Shown piece after piece: positions 1 through 9,304 of a stretch of 64,000 bases of DNA. The stretch is from contig NZ_CP035311.1 of NCBI RefSeq assembly GCF_004114795.1, positions 2,356,001 through 2,420,000 of the forward strand, given 5' to 3'. The position numbers and the translations under genes are program-made. A model generated the notes under the pieces. It worked only from the letters and a program-made list of their open reading frames with translations. It ran no database searches and was not told the origin of the DNA. This stretch comes from Janthinobacterium sp. 17J80-10 (lineage in GTDB: Bacteria; Pseudomonadota; Gammaproteobacteria; Burkholderiales; Burkholderiaceae_D). The first letter of the stretch is position 1; each line of letters begins with the position of its first letter.

Positions 1-393
1 CACCAGCCAGGAGATATTGCCGATACGCTGTTCCTGGTCGCCGCCTTCCGGTTGCGGATGAATCTGCCCGCCGAACCGTTCGATCAGGCGTCCCGCCAGC
101 TCCATGCCCTGTGCCAGTCCAGCCAGGCCGGAAGTCTTGACCATTCCTTCGGTGAGCCATGCGGCCAGGCGCAGGTCCTTGCTGCGGCTGCCCAGCAACT
201 GCAGGCAATCCCTGACGACGGCTGGCCAGTCCGCCTGTTTCAGTTCAGTCTGCCATTCACCGTATTCGATGCTGGCATCGTCTTCGCGCCTGGCCTCCTT
301 GATACGGTCGAATTCAGGCGAATAGGCGAGATCTTCACCGCACAGCGATGTTGCCGAGATGGGTTCGAGTATGGCTTCGACTTGCATGTTCAT
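1..393 (-). CDS. tssA: T6SS baseplate/sheath-cap protein TssA, N-terminal part
   Basis: This leftward gene runs off the left edge; its first 131 residues are present (MNMQVEAILEPISATSLCGE...). The segment LCGEDLAYSPEFDRI followed by a WPAVVRDC-type helix matches the ImpA N-terminal domain of TssA proteins, which help assemble the baseplate and guide tail-sheath growth. The start is the ATG at 393-391, preceded by AAGGA about eight bases upstream. It lies 37 bases after the clpV stop, the usual tssH-tssA order. The C-terminal domain that separates TssA subtypes is outside the window, so the subtype cannot be given. Confidence 0.85.
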   Translation of the reverse strand, partial: MNMQVEAILEPISATSLCGEDLAYSPEFDRIKEARREDDASIEYGEWQTELKQADWPAVVRDCLQLLGSRSKDLRLAAWLTEGMVKTSGLAGLAQGMELAGRLIERFGGQIHPQPEGGDQEQRIGNISWLV

Positions 394-430
394 TTTGGGT
401 TTCCTTACCAGAGACGTTCGCGTGGGCGGC

Positions 431-3157
431 TTAGCTGACGCGGTAGCTGAAGTCGTTATTTTTATTCACGCCAACCTTCAGCTTGCGGATGGGCTTTCCT
501 TCAGCCATGCGCGCCAGCACCGTCTCGGCAATTTCCGGCAGCATGCTGCCGGAGAGAATGTGGTCGACGTTCCGCGCCCCGGAATCCACCTCGGTGCACC
601 TTGCGAGGACAGCGTCGACAACGTCTTCGGTATAACTGAAGGACGCCTTGTGATTTTCCTCGACACGCTTCTGGATGCGGCCGATTTTCAGGCGGATGAT
701 CTGCGCCAGGATATCGTCCGGCAGCGGATAGAACGGTACCACCTTCATCCGCCCAAGGAATGCGGGCTTGAATGCCTTGAACAATTGCGGCCGGATAGCT
801 TCCGCCAGCGCGTCCGGGTCCGGCAACTCGTCAGCTGCCTTGTTCAGGCAAGCCTGCATGATCGCCTGGGTGGCGACATTGGATGTCAGGATGATGATGG
901 TATTGCGAAAATCGACTTCGCGGCCTTCGGCGTCGTCCAGCACGCCCTTGTCGAATACCTGGAAAAACAGCTCCAGCACATCCGGATGGGCCTTTTCCAC
1001 TTCATCGAGCAGCACCACGCTGTAAGGCTTGCGGCGCACAGCTTCCGTCAGCACGCCACCCTCGCCGTAACCGATATAACCGGGGGGCGAGCCTTTCAGG
1101 CCCGAGACGGAATGCGCTTCCTGGTACTCGGACATGTTAATCGTGATCAGGTTGCGGTCGCCGCCATACAGCACGTCAGCCAGCGCCAGGGCCGTCTCGG
1201 TCTTGCCGACGCCCGACGGCCCGACAAACAGAAATACCCCCTTGGGCTTGTTCGGGTCCTCGATGCCGGCCCGTGCCGTGCGCACCCGTTGCGCGACCTG
1301 CGCCAGGGCATGCGACTGGCCGATCACCCGCTGCTCCAGCAGGGATTGCAGATTCAGCACTGTCTTGATTTCGTCCTTCACCATTTTCCCCAGCGGGATC
1401 CCGGTCCAGGCAGAAACGATTTCCCCAATCGTCTGTCCATCCACGCACACCGGCACCAGGGGCGATTCGCCCTGCAACGCGTCGAGCTCCTTTTGCAGGC
1501 GTGCAAGCTCCTGCAGGCTTGCCAGCTTTCCGGCATCGCGCCTTGAATGCGGCGCCGGGCCGTCGGTGCCTGTTGCCAGTGCGACCGGCGCCATGCGCTG
1601 CACGTCTTCAAGCCGGGCACGCAATGCCTGGATTTGCGCAACCAGGATTCTCTCCTTTTCCCAGCGAGATTCATCTTCGGCAAGGCGCTCGCGCAGTGCC
1701 AGGCGTGCGGCCGTCAGTTCGCCCAGGCGGCCGGCGTGCGCCGCACCGGTTGCCAACTCCTTTTCCAGCGCAACAATTTCCAGCGACAACGCCTCGTCCC
1801 GCTTGCGCGCGTCCTCGACGGCTGCGGGTGTTGCCGATTGTCCCAATGCCACGCGTGCGCACGCGGTATCAAGAATGCCGATGGCCTTGTCCGGCAACTG
1901 GCGCCCGCTGATATAACGGGCCGACAAGCGTACCGCCTCGACGATCGCCTCCTCCATCACGCGCACCTTGAAATGGCGCTCCATGTGGTCAGCCATGCCG
2001 CGCAGCATCGCGCACGCCACCTGCTCGGAAGGCTCCTCGACCTTCACTACCTGGAAACGCCGCGCCAGGGCTGCATCTTTTTCGAAATATTTCTTGTATT
2101 CGCTCCACGTCGTGGCCGCGATGGTCCGCAGCTCGCCCCGTGCCAGCGCCGGCTTGAGCAGGTTGGCCGCATCGTTCTGGCCCGCCTGGCCACCCGCGCC
2201 AATCATGGTGTGCGCCTCGTCGATAAACAGAATGATCGGATGGGCGCTGCGCTTGACTTCATCAATGACGTTGCGCAGACGGTTTTCGAACTCTCCCTTG
2301 ACGCTTGCGCCGGCCTGCAGCAAGCCGAGGTCGAGCACATGCAGCGCAACGCCCTGCAACACTGCCGGCACGTCATCCGCCGCAATGCGCTGGGCAAGGC
2401 CTTCGACCACCGCAGTTTTTCCCACTCCCGCTTCACCCGTCAGGATCGGGTTGTTCTGGCGTCGCCGCATCAGGATATCGATCATCTGGCGGATTTCGGC
2501 ATCGCGGCCGATCACCGGGTCGATCTTTCCCTCTCGGGCACGCTCGGTCAGGTTTGTGGTGAACTGGTCAAGCGCCGGAGTCCTTATCCCTGGCTGTTGC
2601 AGGCCGTCCTGGCTGTCGCCCGTGGTGCCGGACTCCAGCGCGTCGGCATCGTTCGCCTGGCGCAAGCTGACCGATTCTCCTGCTTCCGGAAAATCCGCCG
2701 TAAATTCCGCCAGCTTGTGCTTGAGCTCATCGACGGAGAAGCGGGCAAACAGCTTCGAGCCACGGTAAGCCAGTTGCGACAGCTCCGGTTCCGTCAGCAA
2801 CGCCAGCAGCAGGTGACCGCTGCGAATCCTCGACGCCTGGCTTTCCAGCGACGCCAGTAGCCAGGCATGCTCGAACAGCCTGGGCAAATGCACCGAGAAT
2901 ACCGGCGTGCGGCCGTTGCCCGACTTGAAGCGCGCCATTTCCTCCTGCAAGTCCTTTTCAAGCGCCGCTGCGCTGATGCCGAAACGGCGGCATAACAAGG
3001 AAAAATCGCTCTGCTGACTATCCAGCAGCGCGAGAAAAAAATGTTCGAGTTCGACTTCATAATGACCCCTGGCGACGCAAAAATTGATCGCCTGTTCCGC
3101 CGCCTTGCGGCAGGTGCCATTGAGTTTTCCGATCAGTACTTTGAGGTTGGTTGTCAT
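431..3157 (-). CDS. tssH: T6SS sheath-disassembly AAA+ ATPase TssH/ClpV
   Basis: This 908-residue double AAA+ ATPase uses ATP to unfold and recycle contracted TssB/TssC sheath in the cytoplasm. It has an N-terminal Clp repeat domain (about 1-160). The first AAA module has Walker A GEAGVGKT at 241-248 and Walker B ILFIDEAH near 309-316. A charged coiled-coil middle region follows (about 450-560), then a second AAA module with Walker A GPSGVGKT at 646-653 and Walker B VVLLDEVEKAH near 714-724, and a ClpB-type C-terminal domain. The length and the position between tssG and tssA separate it from housekeeping ClpB. It sits 21 bases after tssG. Confidence 0.97.
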   Translation of the reverse strand: MTTNLKVLIGKLNGTCRKAAEQAINFCVARGHYEVELEHFFLALLDSQQSDFSLLCRRFGISAAALEKDLQEEMARFKSGNGRTPVFSVHLPRLFEHAWLLASLESQASRIRSGHLLLALLTEPELSQLAYRGSKLFARFSVDELKHKLAEFTADFPEAGESVSLRQANDADALESGTTGDSQDGLQQPGIRTPALDQFTTNLTERAREGKIDPVIGRDAEIRQMIDILMRRRQNNPILTGEAGVGKTAVVEGLAQRIAADDVPAVLQGVALHVLDLGLLQAGASVKGEFENRLRNVIDEVKRSAHPIILFIDEAHTMIGAGGQAGQNDAANLLKPALARGELRTIAATTWSEYKKYFEKDAALARRFQVVKVEEPSEQVACAMLRGMADHMERHFKVRVMEEAIVEAVRLSARYISGRQLPDKAIGILDTACARVALGQSATPAAVEDARKRDEALSLEIVALEKELATGAAHAGRLGELTAARLALRERLAEDESRWEKERILVAQIQALRARLEDVQRMAPVALATGTDGPAPHSRRDAGKLASLQELARLQKELDALQGESPLVPVCVDGQTIGEIVSAWTGIPLGKMVKDEIKTVLNLQSLLEQRVIGQSHALAQVAQRVRTARAGIEDPNKPKGVFLFVGPSGVGKTETALALADVLYGGDRNLITINMSEYQEAHSVSGLKGSPPGYIGYGEGGVLTEAVRRKPYSVVLLDEVEKAHPDVLELFFQVFDKGVLDDAEGREVDFRNTIIILTSNVATQAIMQACLNKAADELPDPDALAEAIRPQLFKAFKPAFLGRMKVVPFYPLPDDILAQIIRLKIGRIQKRVEENHKASFSYTEDVVDAVLARCTEVDSGARNVDHILSGSMLPEIAETVLARMAEGKPIRKLKVGVNKNNDFSYRVS

Positions 3158-3178
3158 AACGGTTGCCGGGTAAAAGGG

Positions 3179-4282
3179 TTAATCTTGCCTGCTGCCTGCG
3201 CCAATGAGATACGCGACTTCCCGGGAATCGGTGGCTGCCTGGCGCTTGCCGAGCCAGCCGTTCCAACCTAGCCGGGTGTTGCTGCCAGGAGATCCGAGCG
3301 TGGCCTGCACCAGATCGCGCTTGTCGAGAATCAGGCGCAGTTCGCAGTCATGGCTTGCGCCCATCATCAACTGGAAGAATCGTTCCAGGTTGGCCGCTGC
3401 GCTCTTCCCGGGTAAAAACTCTTCGAATTGCGCTTTGCGAAGCGGCCCGACGATGAGGCGGACGCGGGTATTGCGGTCCCAGACCCGCTCGCCACAAAAT
3501 GTCGACACGCCCAGCGCGGCGTTCGCGCCACCCAGTGTCGTCAGTTCGTGGCGCGGCAACTGCAGCCATTGGCCGACGAATTGCTCGACCTTGCACGGGA
3601 CGCGAAAATAGTCCGCCACCACGCGTGAAAATCCCTGCGCCGATTGCGGGCGCTGCCGCAGTGCACCTGCATAATAGGCAAGCGACTCATCGGCGATGCC
3701 TTGCTGCCCGCCCGCCAGGCGCTGTCCCATGCCCGGCAAGCCAAAGCCTGCCAGGCTCAGTACCAGCGGCAGGAAATGGTTGCGACGGTCGGCCTCATAT
3801 TGCAGGTGCAGCCGATATTTCAGCCAGGTCTGGTAAAACAGCGCGACCGCACGGCTTGAAAAAATATCGAGGAAGGCGCGCGTCGCCGTATCGCGGTGAT
3901 ACAACTCGCGCTCGGCGACGTAATGGGTGTAGTGCCTGGGCATGACGCCCATGGGCCCGGTCAGGCCGAAAAACGACGGCGTCAGCGTCACTTTGCCAAG
4001 ACGGCGCCAACGCGGGCCCTTGTCCGCGTCAATGGCACTGGCTTCGGCAACGGCCGGTGCTTCGAATTCCAGGGCCTCGATCTCGCTTGGAGGAAAGCTA
4101 AGGGATACCGAATTGCGAAAGCGGATTACCTGCCCAAGGAGGTCCAGATCATTCTGCTCACCATCTTCCTCACGGTAATGGGCGAGCAGCAGCCTTACCG
4201 CCTGGAAGAACTCGAAGCGGTAGGGCTCGTCTCTGAGCTGGTCAATCAGGCCAGGATCGATTCGCCGTTTCGCGCCGCGCAT
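3179..4282 (-). CDS. tssG: T6SS baseplate protein TssG
   Basis: This 367-residue protein is the TssG (ImpH/VasB) baseplate wedge component that binds TssF and TssE under the sheath. The N-terminal stretch RFEFFQAVRLLLAHYRE and the later FFGLTGPMGVMPRHYTHYV are typical family signatures. The ATG at 4282 lies inside the end of tssF, a 37-base overlap that suggests translational coupling. Gene order tssE-tssF-tssG-tssH is intact. No catalytic role is expected. Confidence 0.95.
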   Translation of the reverse strand: MRGAKRRIDPGLIDQLRDEPYRFEFFQAVRLLLAHYREEDGEQNDLDLLGQVIRFRNSVSLSFPPSEIEALEFEAPAVAEASAIDADKGPRWRRLGKVTLTPSFFGLTGPMGVMPRHYTHYVAERELYHRDTATRAFLDIFSSRAVALFYQTWLKYRLHLQYEADRRNHFLPLVLSLAGFGLPGMGQRLAGGQQGIADESLAYYAGALRQRPQSAQGFSRVVADYFRVPCKVEQFVGQWLQLPRHELTTLGGANAALGVSTFCGERVWDRNTRVRLIVGPLRKAQFEEFLPGKSAAANLERFFQLMMGASHDCELRLILDKRDLVQATLGSPGSNTRLGWNGWLGKRQAATDSREVAYLIGAGSRQD

Positions 4283-6087
4283 TTGATCAATTCCTGTCCG
4301 GTTTGCCGGGATACGATACTTAGTTGAGTGAAGCTGTTGGCGTGTACATACAGTCCGAAAAAATGGTCCAGTATCTGCGCGAACATGAACAGGCCAATGC
4401 CTGCGTAGTGCGTTTCATCCACCACCACGCGGATTTGCATGCCGCGCGCGAAAGTCGGGAACGGGTTGCCAGCCATGCGCGCCATTGCAGTACCCTGCTC
4501 GATTGCGACGATGCCGGTGACCTGCCGGCTGTTCTCGGGCGCCCGGTTAATATCGTACAAATTCAGGATTTCGCGGACTGCCTCAACGCCCTGCCCCGAC
4601 AGCGACAAATGATTCAGCGACAAATGGGAAATCAGGCGCCATTGGGCGCCACGGCCGCGCGGAAAGCGGTAGGTCCGGGTAGGCTTGCGCAAAAGCTGGA
4701 TAGTCCTGGCGATCGAGCCGCCCTCGATGAACAGGTCGCCATCGGCAAGTCCGAATGGCAGCTGCGACGGCAAGTCGCGGTTGGTGCACAACAGGTCCAG
4801 GCTAAGGGTATTGATTTGCGGCCGCTGCGGATCCAGGGCGGAATCGACCAGCGAAATTTCCATCGGATAGCTCGATTCCTCGCCTTCGTCGACATAACTG
4901 GCATGCCAGTAGCGTGCCGGGCCATTGTGGTCTTCGCCATGGCGCAAGGAATAAAACGGCTTGAATTCGCAGATTTCCTCGGAATCGCTGCTTTGCTGCA
5001 CGCGCGCTACGCGGCTGATCGCATAAATATCGTAGGCCTTCGGGAAGCGATTATCAACAATCACCGGATAAGCGCTCGACGTGCCGGTAATGCGGATCGG
5101 TTCGGCCTTGTTGCTGAACAGGTTGACGACGGGTGTGCATCCAAGCACGAAATTGTCTGTGCTGATGCGGTCCAGCAAACCGTTGCCAGCGTACGCCTGG
5201 CCTGTTCGCGCCAAGCCAATCTGCAGTTCAATCTTGCGCGTGCCCGCTGGCAGACGAGCATTCAGGGAACTGAGGTCAAGATCGACGAAATTGAATTTTT
5301 CAGGGAAGGCAAAATACTCCAGCAACAGCTGGTAGGCGCGGTGCGAACGGGCATCCTGGCTCACCAGCGCCTCTTCGTCGGCGAAGCCCACCGGGCGGAT
5401 TGCCGACAACGGCAATTCGATTTTTTCAGCACTGCCCGCGTGGCTGACCCAGATGCCGACCGCCTTGGAAAACAGGGCTTCACGCACCATGGATACCACC
5501 GATGGCTCGCCGTTCAGGAAAAAGCGAATCTTGCCAAGCGCCAGGGCGTCCAGCCCTGCCTGCTCCGACAATGCGGCAATATCCAGTCGAATCGCCGTGC
5601 TGGCCGCCTGCGCGACACCGGCGCGCAGGCCGGGCACTTCGATGGCATTTTCAAAGACGGCATTATCGAGCCGCAAAGGCCAGATATCGACGTCATAGGC
5701 AGTCTGGAAACGGCATGCCACGCCTTTGACGGGCCGAGTCTTCAACATCGTATGGCGCGCAATACGGGCCGACTGGGTCAATTGGGCAGCTGCATTGCCG
5801 CAATTGAAGCAGGCGATCGATGCAGATGGAAACGGCCGCAAATACTGCGGGTAAATCACTTCCAGCAGCGAATTGGTGATTTCGGGATAATCGTCGTCGA
5901 GCTTTTTGTGGATCCGCCCGGCCAGGAAGGCGAAGGATTCGATCAGCCGCTCGATATGCGGATCGTCACAGGTTTCGCCGGACAACAGCAGGCGCCCGGC
6001 GACTTTTGGGTATTTTTTGGCGAAATCGCTGGAAAGACGCCGCAGGTAGGTCAGTTCCCGCTCGTAGTAGGGCAGCAGCGATTCCAT
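4246..6087 (-). CDS. tssF: T6SS baseplate protein TssF
   Basis: This 613-residue protein is TssF (ImpG/VasA), the largest baseplate wedge subunit. The start MESLLPYYERELTYLRR and the following DFAKKYPKVAGRL and DPHIERLIESFAFL segments are strong family signatures; the C-terminal FTQLSIVSRQTGQEL region is also typical. I chose the ATG at 6087 rather than an in-frame start further upstream, because the upstream residues are non-family sequence overlapping tssE. This start lies one base after the tssE stop. The end overlaps tssG by 37 bases. Confidence 0.95.
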   Translation of the reverse strand: MESLLPYYERELTYLRRLSSDFAKKYPKVAGRLLLSGETCDDPHIERLIESFAFLAGRIHKKLDDDYPEITNSLLEVIYPQYLRPFPSASIACFNCGNAAAQLTQSARIARHTMLKTRPVKGVACRFQTAYDVDIWPLRLDNAVFENAIEVPGLRAGVAQAASTAIRLDIAALSEQAGLDALALGKIRFFLNGEPSVVSMVREALFSKAVGIWVSHAGSAEKIELPLSAIRPVGFADEEALVSQDARSHRAYQLLLEYFAFPEKFNFVDLDLSSLNARLPAGTRKIELQIGLARTGQAYAGNGLLDRISTDNFVLGCTPVVNLFSNKAEPIRITGTSSAYPVIVDNRFPKAYDIYAISRVARVQQSSDSEEICEFKPFYSLRHGEDHNGPARYWHASYVDEGEESSYPMEISLVDSALDPQRPQINTLSLDLLCTNRDLPSQLPFGLADGDLFIEGGSIARTIQLLRKPTRTYRFPRGRGAQWRLISHLSLNHLSLSGQGVEAVREILNLYDINRAPENSRQVTGIVAIEQGTAMARMAGNPFPTFARGMQIRVVVDETHYAGIGLFMFAQILDHFFGLYVHANSFTQLSIVSRQTGQELIKCAARNGESILA

Positions 6088-6088
6088 A

Positions 6089-6598
6089 TCAGAGCTGCGC
6101 TGTGCGCCTGGATTTGTTGACCGAATACTGCAGCGTGGACGGCTGCAGCAAGGCATCGAAATAGACCGGCTCCGCCGACGGATGCACCACCAGCATGGCG
6201 TTGATCGCAAATTTCAGACGGTTGACGGTCTTGTCATCAACTTCGAGCGTGACATGCACCTGCTTCAGGCGCCGCTCATGGATGGCGATGGTGCGTTCCA
6301 GCGAACGGCAGATGAAGCTGCGGTCAGCGGGATTGGCAAGGCTGCGGCCGACAAAGTCGTTCATGCCATAACTGCACATGGACTGCAAAGCCTGCGGATA
6401 ACCGTCAAAGGCATCATCGCCGTAGCCACAGCGCGAATTCAGCATGGCTTCGAGGTCGCGCGCCACAGACTCCTTCAACTCTTCGGCTGAAATCAGGCGC
6501 AACGCATGGCGCTCCGCCGCCTCGCGCGGCGCATTGTCGGCAAGCCGGTCGAACAGGGTCTGAGAATATTTCGCCTTGGCGGCAGATGCTGTGAACAT
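6089..6598 (-). CDS. tssE: T6SS gp25-like baseplate protein TssE
   Basis: This 169-residue protein is the gp25-like wedge protein that nucleates sheath assembly. SQTLFDRLADNAP near the start and GYPQALQSMCSYGMNDF in the middle are typical of TssE/ImpF. I chose the ATG at 6598 (MFTASAAKAKYSQ); a start 63 bases further upstream would add an arginine-rich tail not seen in the family. No clear ribosome binding site is visible, and the gene is separated from hcp by 84 bases containing a strong hairpin, so expression is probably lower than that of hcp. Confidence 0.92.
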   Translation of the reverse strand: MFTASAAKAKYSQTLFDRLADNAPREAAERHALRLISAEELKESVARDLEAMLNSRCGYGDDAFDGYPQALQSMCSYGMNDFVGRSLANPADRSFICRSLERTIAIHERRLKQVHVTLEVDDKTVNRLKFAINAMLVVHPSAEPVYFDALLQPSTLQYSVNKSRRTAQL

Positions 6599-6628
6599 GC
6601 GATGGGTGCACTCTGAAAATCTGAAAGA

Positions 6629-6655
6629 TTGCGGCGCGCGGAATGCGCGCCGCAA
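6629..6655 (-). terminator. GC-rich hairpin between hcp and tssE (attenuator or 3' stabiliser)
   Basis: An 11-bp perfect inverted repeat, TTGCGGCGCGC and GCGCGCCGCAA with a five-base loop, sits in the 84-base gap between hcp and tssE. On the leftward transcript it is followed by a weakly U-rich stretch (TCTTTCAGATTTTC) rather than a clean U-run. It could act as a partial terminator or as a barrier to 3' decay, either of which would raise hcp mRNA over the baseplate genes. The structure is seen; the role is inference. Confidence 0.6.
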
Positions 6656-6682
6656 CTGCATCTACAACAAAAGCCAGACCGA

Positions 6683-7189
6683 TCAGATTGCTTCGGTTGC
6701 CTTGTTCTTCGCCAGGCTCCACATTTGCGGATTGCTGCCGCCCTTCTTGCCATCGATACCCTGGACGGTGTAAGTCCACTTGACCGATGCGTACTTCAGA
6801 GTCACGGTTTCCGTCGGCAGGCCTTCGCCCTGCACGGTCGGCATCACCGAAGACACGATCACGTGGTTCAGGACGATTTCCAGGTACTTGACCTTTTCCT
6901 TGCCGTTGGCGCGCATGAAATCGATGGTCACCTTGTTATAGGTGTCGCCCTGGCTGCAAGCCAGCCAAAGGGATGGGCTGGTCGAGTCGATATCTTTCAG
7001 GAAGACCATGTCGCCATGCTCGGCGCGTTCGGCAGTATGGCCGCCCGAAGTACTGGCAGTGGCGGATTTCGGCTGGCGGATCAGGTGGCTCCAGGACAGT
7101 GCTTCCAGCCATTTTGGATGGGCTTCGTCACGCGATTCGCCTTCGATCTTGGTATCGCCACCATCGAACTTCAGGTAAATATCTTTCAT
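6683..7189 (-). CDS. hcp: T6SS tube protein Hcp (TssD)
   Basis: This 168-residue protein is Hcp, which forms stacked hexameric rings of the secreted inner tube. The start MKDIYLKFDGGDTKIEGESRD and the segments WLEALSWSHLIRQP and VVSSVMP-like strands match the family. There is no signal peptide, as expected. A strong ribosome binding site (TAGGAGCC) lies upstream, and the gene is set apart from tssC by 72 bases and from tssE by a hairpin, consistent with separate high-level expression. No C-terminal effector extension is present. Confidence 0.96.
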   Translation of the reverse strand: MKDIYLKFDGGDTKIEGESRDEAHPKWLEALSWSHLIRQPKSATASTSGGHTAERAEHGDMVFLKDIDSTSPSLWLACSQGDTYNKVTIDFMRANGKEKVKYLEIVLNHVIVSSVMPTVQGEGLPTETVTLKYASVKWTYTVQGIDGKKGGSNPQMWSLAKNKATEAI

Positions 7190-7261
7190 TCTTCTTGGCT
7201 CCTATTTATGTAAAAGTGGCACAAATATCGTGCTTTCGAGGGGTACTTCTGCTACGGACAA

Positions 7262-8746
7262 CTACGATTTCGCCGATTGCGGCAGTTCGGCGACAAGGCG
7301 CAACGACACACTCAGTTCATCGAGCTGGAAATGCGGCCGCAGGAAGGTCACGGCGCGATACACGCCAGGCCGGCCTGGCACTTCGGAGACCGCCACTGAA
7401 GCTTCGCGCAATGGATATTGCGCCTTGACTTCCTGGGATGCAGAGTCGTCCATGACCACATACTGGGCCAGCCAGTTGTTCAGGAATTGCTCGACACCAG
7501 AGGCGGCGGCGAAGCTGCCGATCTTGTCGCGCATCATCGATTTCAGGTAATGGGCAATGCGGCAGGACGCAAAGATGTATTGCAGTTGCGCCGACAGCAC
7601 GGCATTGGCATTGGCCGAATCGGTGTTGTATTTTTTCGCGCGCTGGGCCGACTGGGCACCAAAGAACGCGGCATAATCGGTGTTCTTGCAATGCACCAGC
7701 GGGATGAAGCCCAGGTCGCTCAGTTCCTTCTCGCGCCGATCGGTAATGGCGATCTCGGTGGGGCATTTCAAGGCGACTTCACCATCGTCGGTCTTGAAGG
7801 TATGGGTCGGCAGGTCTTCGACCAGGCCGCCGCCCTCGACACCACGGATGGCTGCGCACCAGCCATAGTGCTCAAACGCGTTGGTCAGGCGCGCCGCGAA
7901 CGAATACGCAGTATTCACCCACAGGTACTTGCCGTGGTCGGTGCCATCGACTTCCTCGACAAAATTGAAGCCTTCGGTGGCGGTGCCTTCCTTGGGGTTG
8001 TACGGCAGGCGGCCGAGGAAACGTGGCACGGTCAGGCCGACATAGCGCGCATCTTCGGATTCGCGGAATGACTTCCACTTGGCGTATTCGAGCGTATCGA
8101 ACACCTTGGCCAGGTCGCGCGGCTTGCCGAGGTCGGCAAAGCTGTCCAGGCCCAGCAGCTCGGCCGACGCCGCGCTGATAAAAGGTGCATGCGCAGCGGC
8201 GGCGACATGCGACATCTGTTCGATGAAATACATGTCTTCGGGCTGGCGGCTGATGTCGAAGTCACCGACCAGGGCGCCAAAAGGCGCGCCGCCGAAGGTG
8301 CCGAACTCTTCTTCATAGACTTTCTTGAACAGTGCGCTCTGGTCGAAATCGATGGCGTTGTTGAAGTCGCGCACCAGGTCTTTCTTGGTGGTATTGAGCA
8401 CCTTGATCTTGAGCATTTCACCCGTCGAGGTTTGCTTGCACAGGTAATGCAAGCCGCGCCAGGTGCTTTCGATCTTCTGGAATTCCGCGTTGTGCATGAT
8501 TTCACTCAGTTGCTTCGAAATCAGGCTATCCAGCTCTGCAACGCGGGCGTCCAGCGTGGCGGACAGGTTGCTGGACATGACGACAGTGCCATCCAGCACC
8601 TGCGCTACCAGTTCGCCGATCAGGTCACGCGCACGGGCGCGCTCGGTATCGGAACGGGCCACGCGGCTTTCGCTGACCACCTGGTCAAGCAGGCTGGTAC
8701 TGTTCTCTGCGTAATCGACCGTATTCAGGGCTTGTGCTTGTGCCAT
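7262..8746 (-). CDS. tssC: T6SS contractile sheath large subunit TssC
   Basis: This 494-residue protein is TssC (VipB/EvpB), which pairs with TssB to make the contractile sheath. Family marks include LDSLISKQLSEIMH near residue 90, the WRGLHYLC segment, FISAASAELLGLDSF, and the C-terminal QYPLREASVAVSEVPGRPG. The ATG at 8746 lies one base after the tssB stop and is served by a strong GGGAGGAAA site inside the end of tssB, so the two sheath subunits are translationally linked. Confidence 0.97.
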   Translation of the reverse strand: MAQAQALNTVDYAENSTSLLDQVVSESRVARSDTERARARDLIGELVAQVLDGTVVMSSNLSATLDARVAELDSLISKQLSEIMHNAEFQKIESTWRGLHYLCKQTSTGEMLKIKVLNTTKKDLVRDFNNAIDFDQSALFKKVYEEEFGTFGGAPFGALVGDFDISRQPEDMYFIEQMSHVAAAAHAPFISAASAELLGLDSFADLGKPRDLAKVFDTLEYAKWKSFRESEDARYVGLTVPRFLGRLPYNPKEGTATEGFNFVEEVDGTDHGKYLWVNTAYSFAARLTNAFEHYGWCAAIRGVEGGGLVEDLPTHTFKTDDGEVALKCPTEIAITDRREKELSDLGFIPLVHCKNTDYAAFFGAQSAQRAKKYNTDSANANAVLSAQLQYIFASCRIAHYLKSMMRDKIGSFAAASGVEQFLNNWLAQYVVMDDSASQEVKAQYPLREASVAVSEVPGRPGVYRAVTFLRPHFQLDELSVSLRLVAELPQSAKS

Positions 8747-8747
8747 C

Positions 8748-9257
8748 TCAGATTTCCTCCCGCTTGGTTTCCTGGCCCAGCCGCTGCAGGCTTTCGGTGC
8801 TGTTCAATACATCGTTCAGGATGTCTTCCAGCTTGTCGTTGCCGGCCAACTTGTTGCGCAGGTCCGACAGCTTGGTGCGCGCCTCGAGCAGCTTCTTCAG
8901 CGGCTCGACCTGCTGCACCACGGCTTCCGGGCGAAAGTCGTCGATGGACTTGAAGGTCAGGTCGACGGCGAATTCGCCGCCCTTGTCGCTCAGGGTGTTT
9001 TGCGCACGGAAGACGGCGCGCGGCGCGAGGCCCTCCATGACATCGTCAAAGTTGTCCATATCGACATTGACGAATTTGCGGTCTTTCAGCTTGGGCACCG
9101 GGTTTGCCGAGTTGCCCGAAAAATCGCCCATCACACCGACTACAAAGGGAATTTCCTTTTGCTCGATGGCGTCACCGATTTCAACGTCATAGGTGAGCTG
9201 GACCCGTGGCGGCCGCACTCTTTGCAGTCGCTTTTGTACGCTTTCTTTTTTAGCCAT
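8748..9257 (-). CDS. tssB: T6SS contractile sheath small subunit TssB
   Basis: This 169-residue protein is TssB (VipA), the small sheath subunit. VQLTYDVEIGDA, the PFVVGVMGDFSG segment and the DRKFVNVDMDNFDDVM helix are diagnostic. The C-terminal helical part (about 115-169) is where ClpV recognition is known to occur in the family. It precedes tssC by one base and follows the TPR lipoprotein gene after 47 bases. Confidence 0.97.
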   Translation of the reverse strand: MAKKESVQKRLQRVRPPRVQLTYDVEIGDAIEQKEIPFVVGVMGDFSGNSANPVPKLKDRKFVNVDMDNFDDVMEGLAPRAVFRAQNTLSDKGGEFAVDLTFKSIDDFRPEAVVQQVEPLKKLLEARTKLSDLRNKLAGNDKLEDILNDVLNSTESLQRLGQETKREEI

Positions 9258-9304
9258 GGCGAATCGCTTTCAGATAAGGATCAGTGTGGAACCAGGTGAA
9301 TTGT

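Noticed and set aside
4324-6120. A 598-codon rightward open frame opposite tssF
   Set aside because: tssF is firmly identified on the other strand; the open frame follows from third-position GC bias.
7190-7261. A possible sigma-54 site TGGCAC...GTGCT upstream of hcp
   Set aside because: The GC of the -12 element is not at the required spacing from the -24 GG, and the site is on the strand opposite to hcp transcription.
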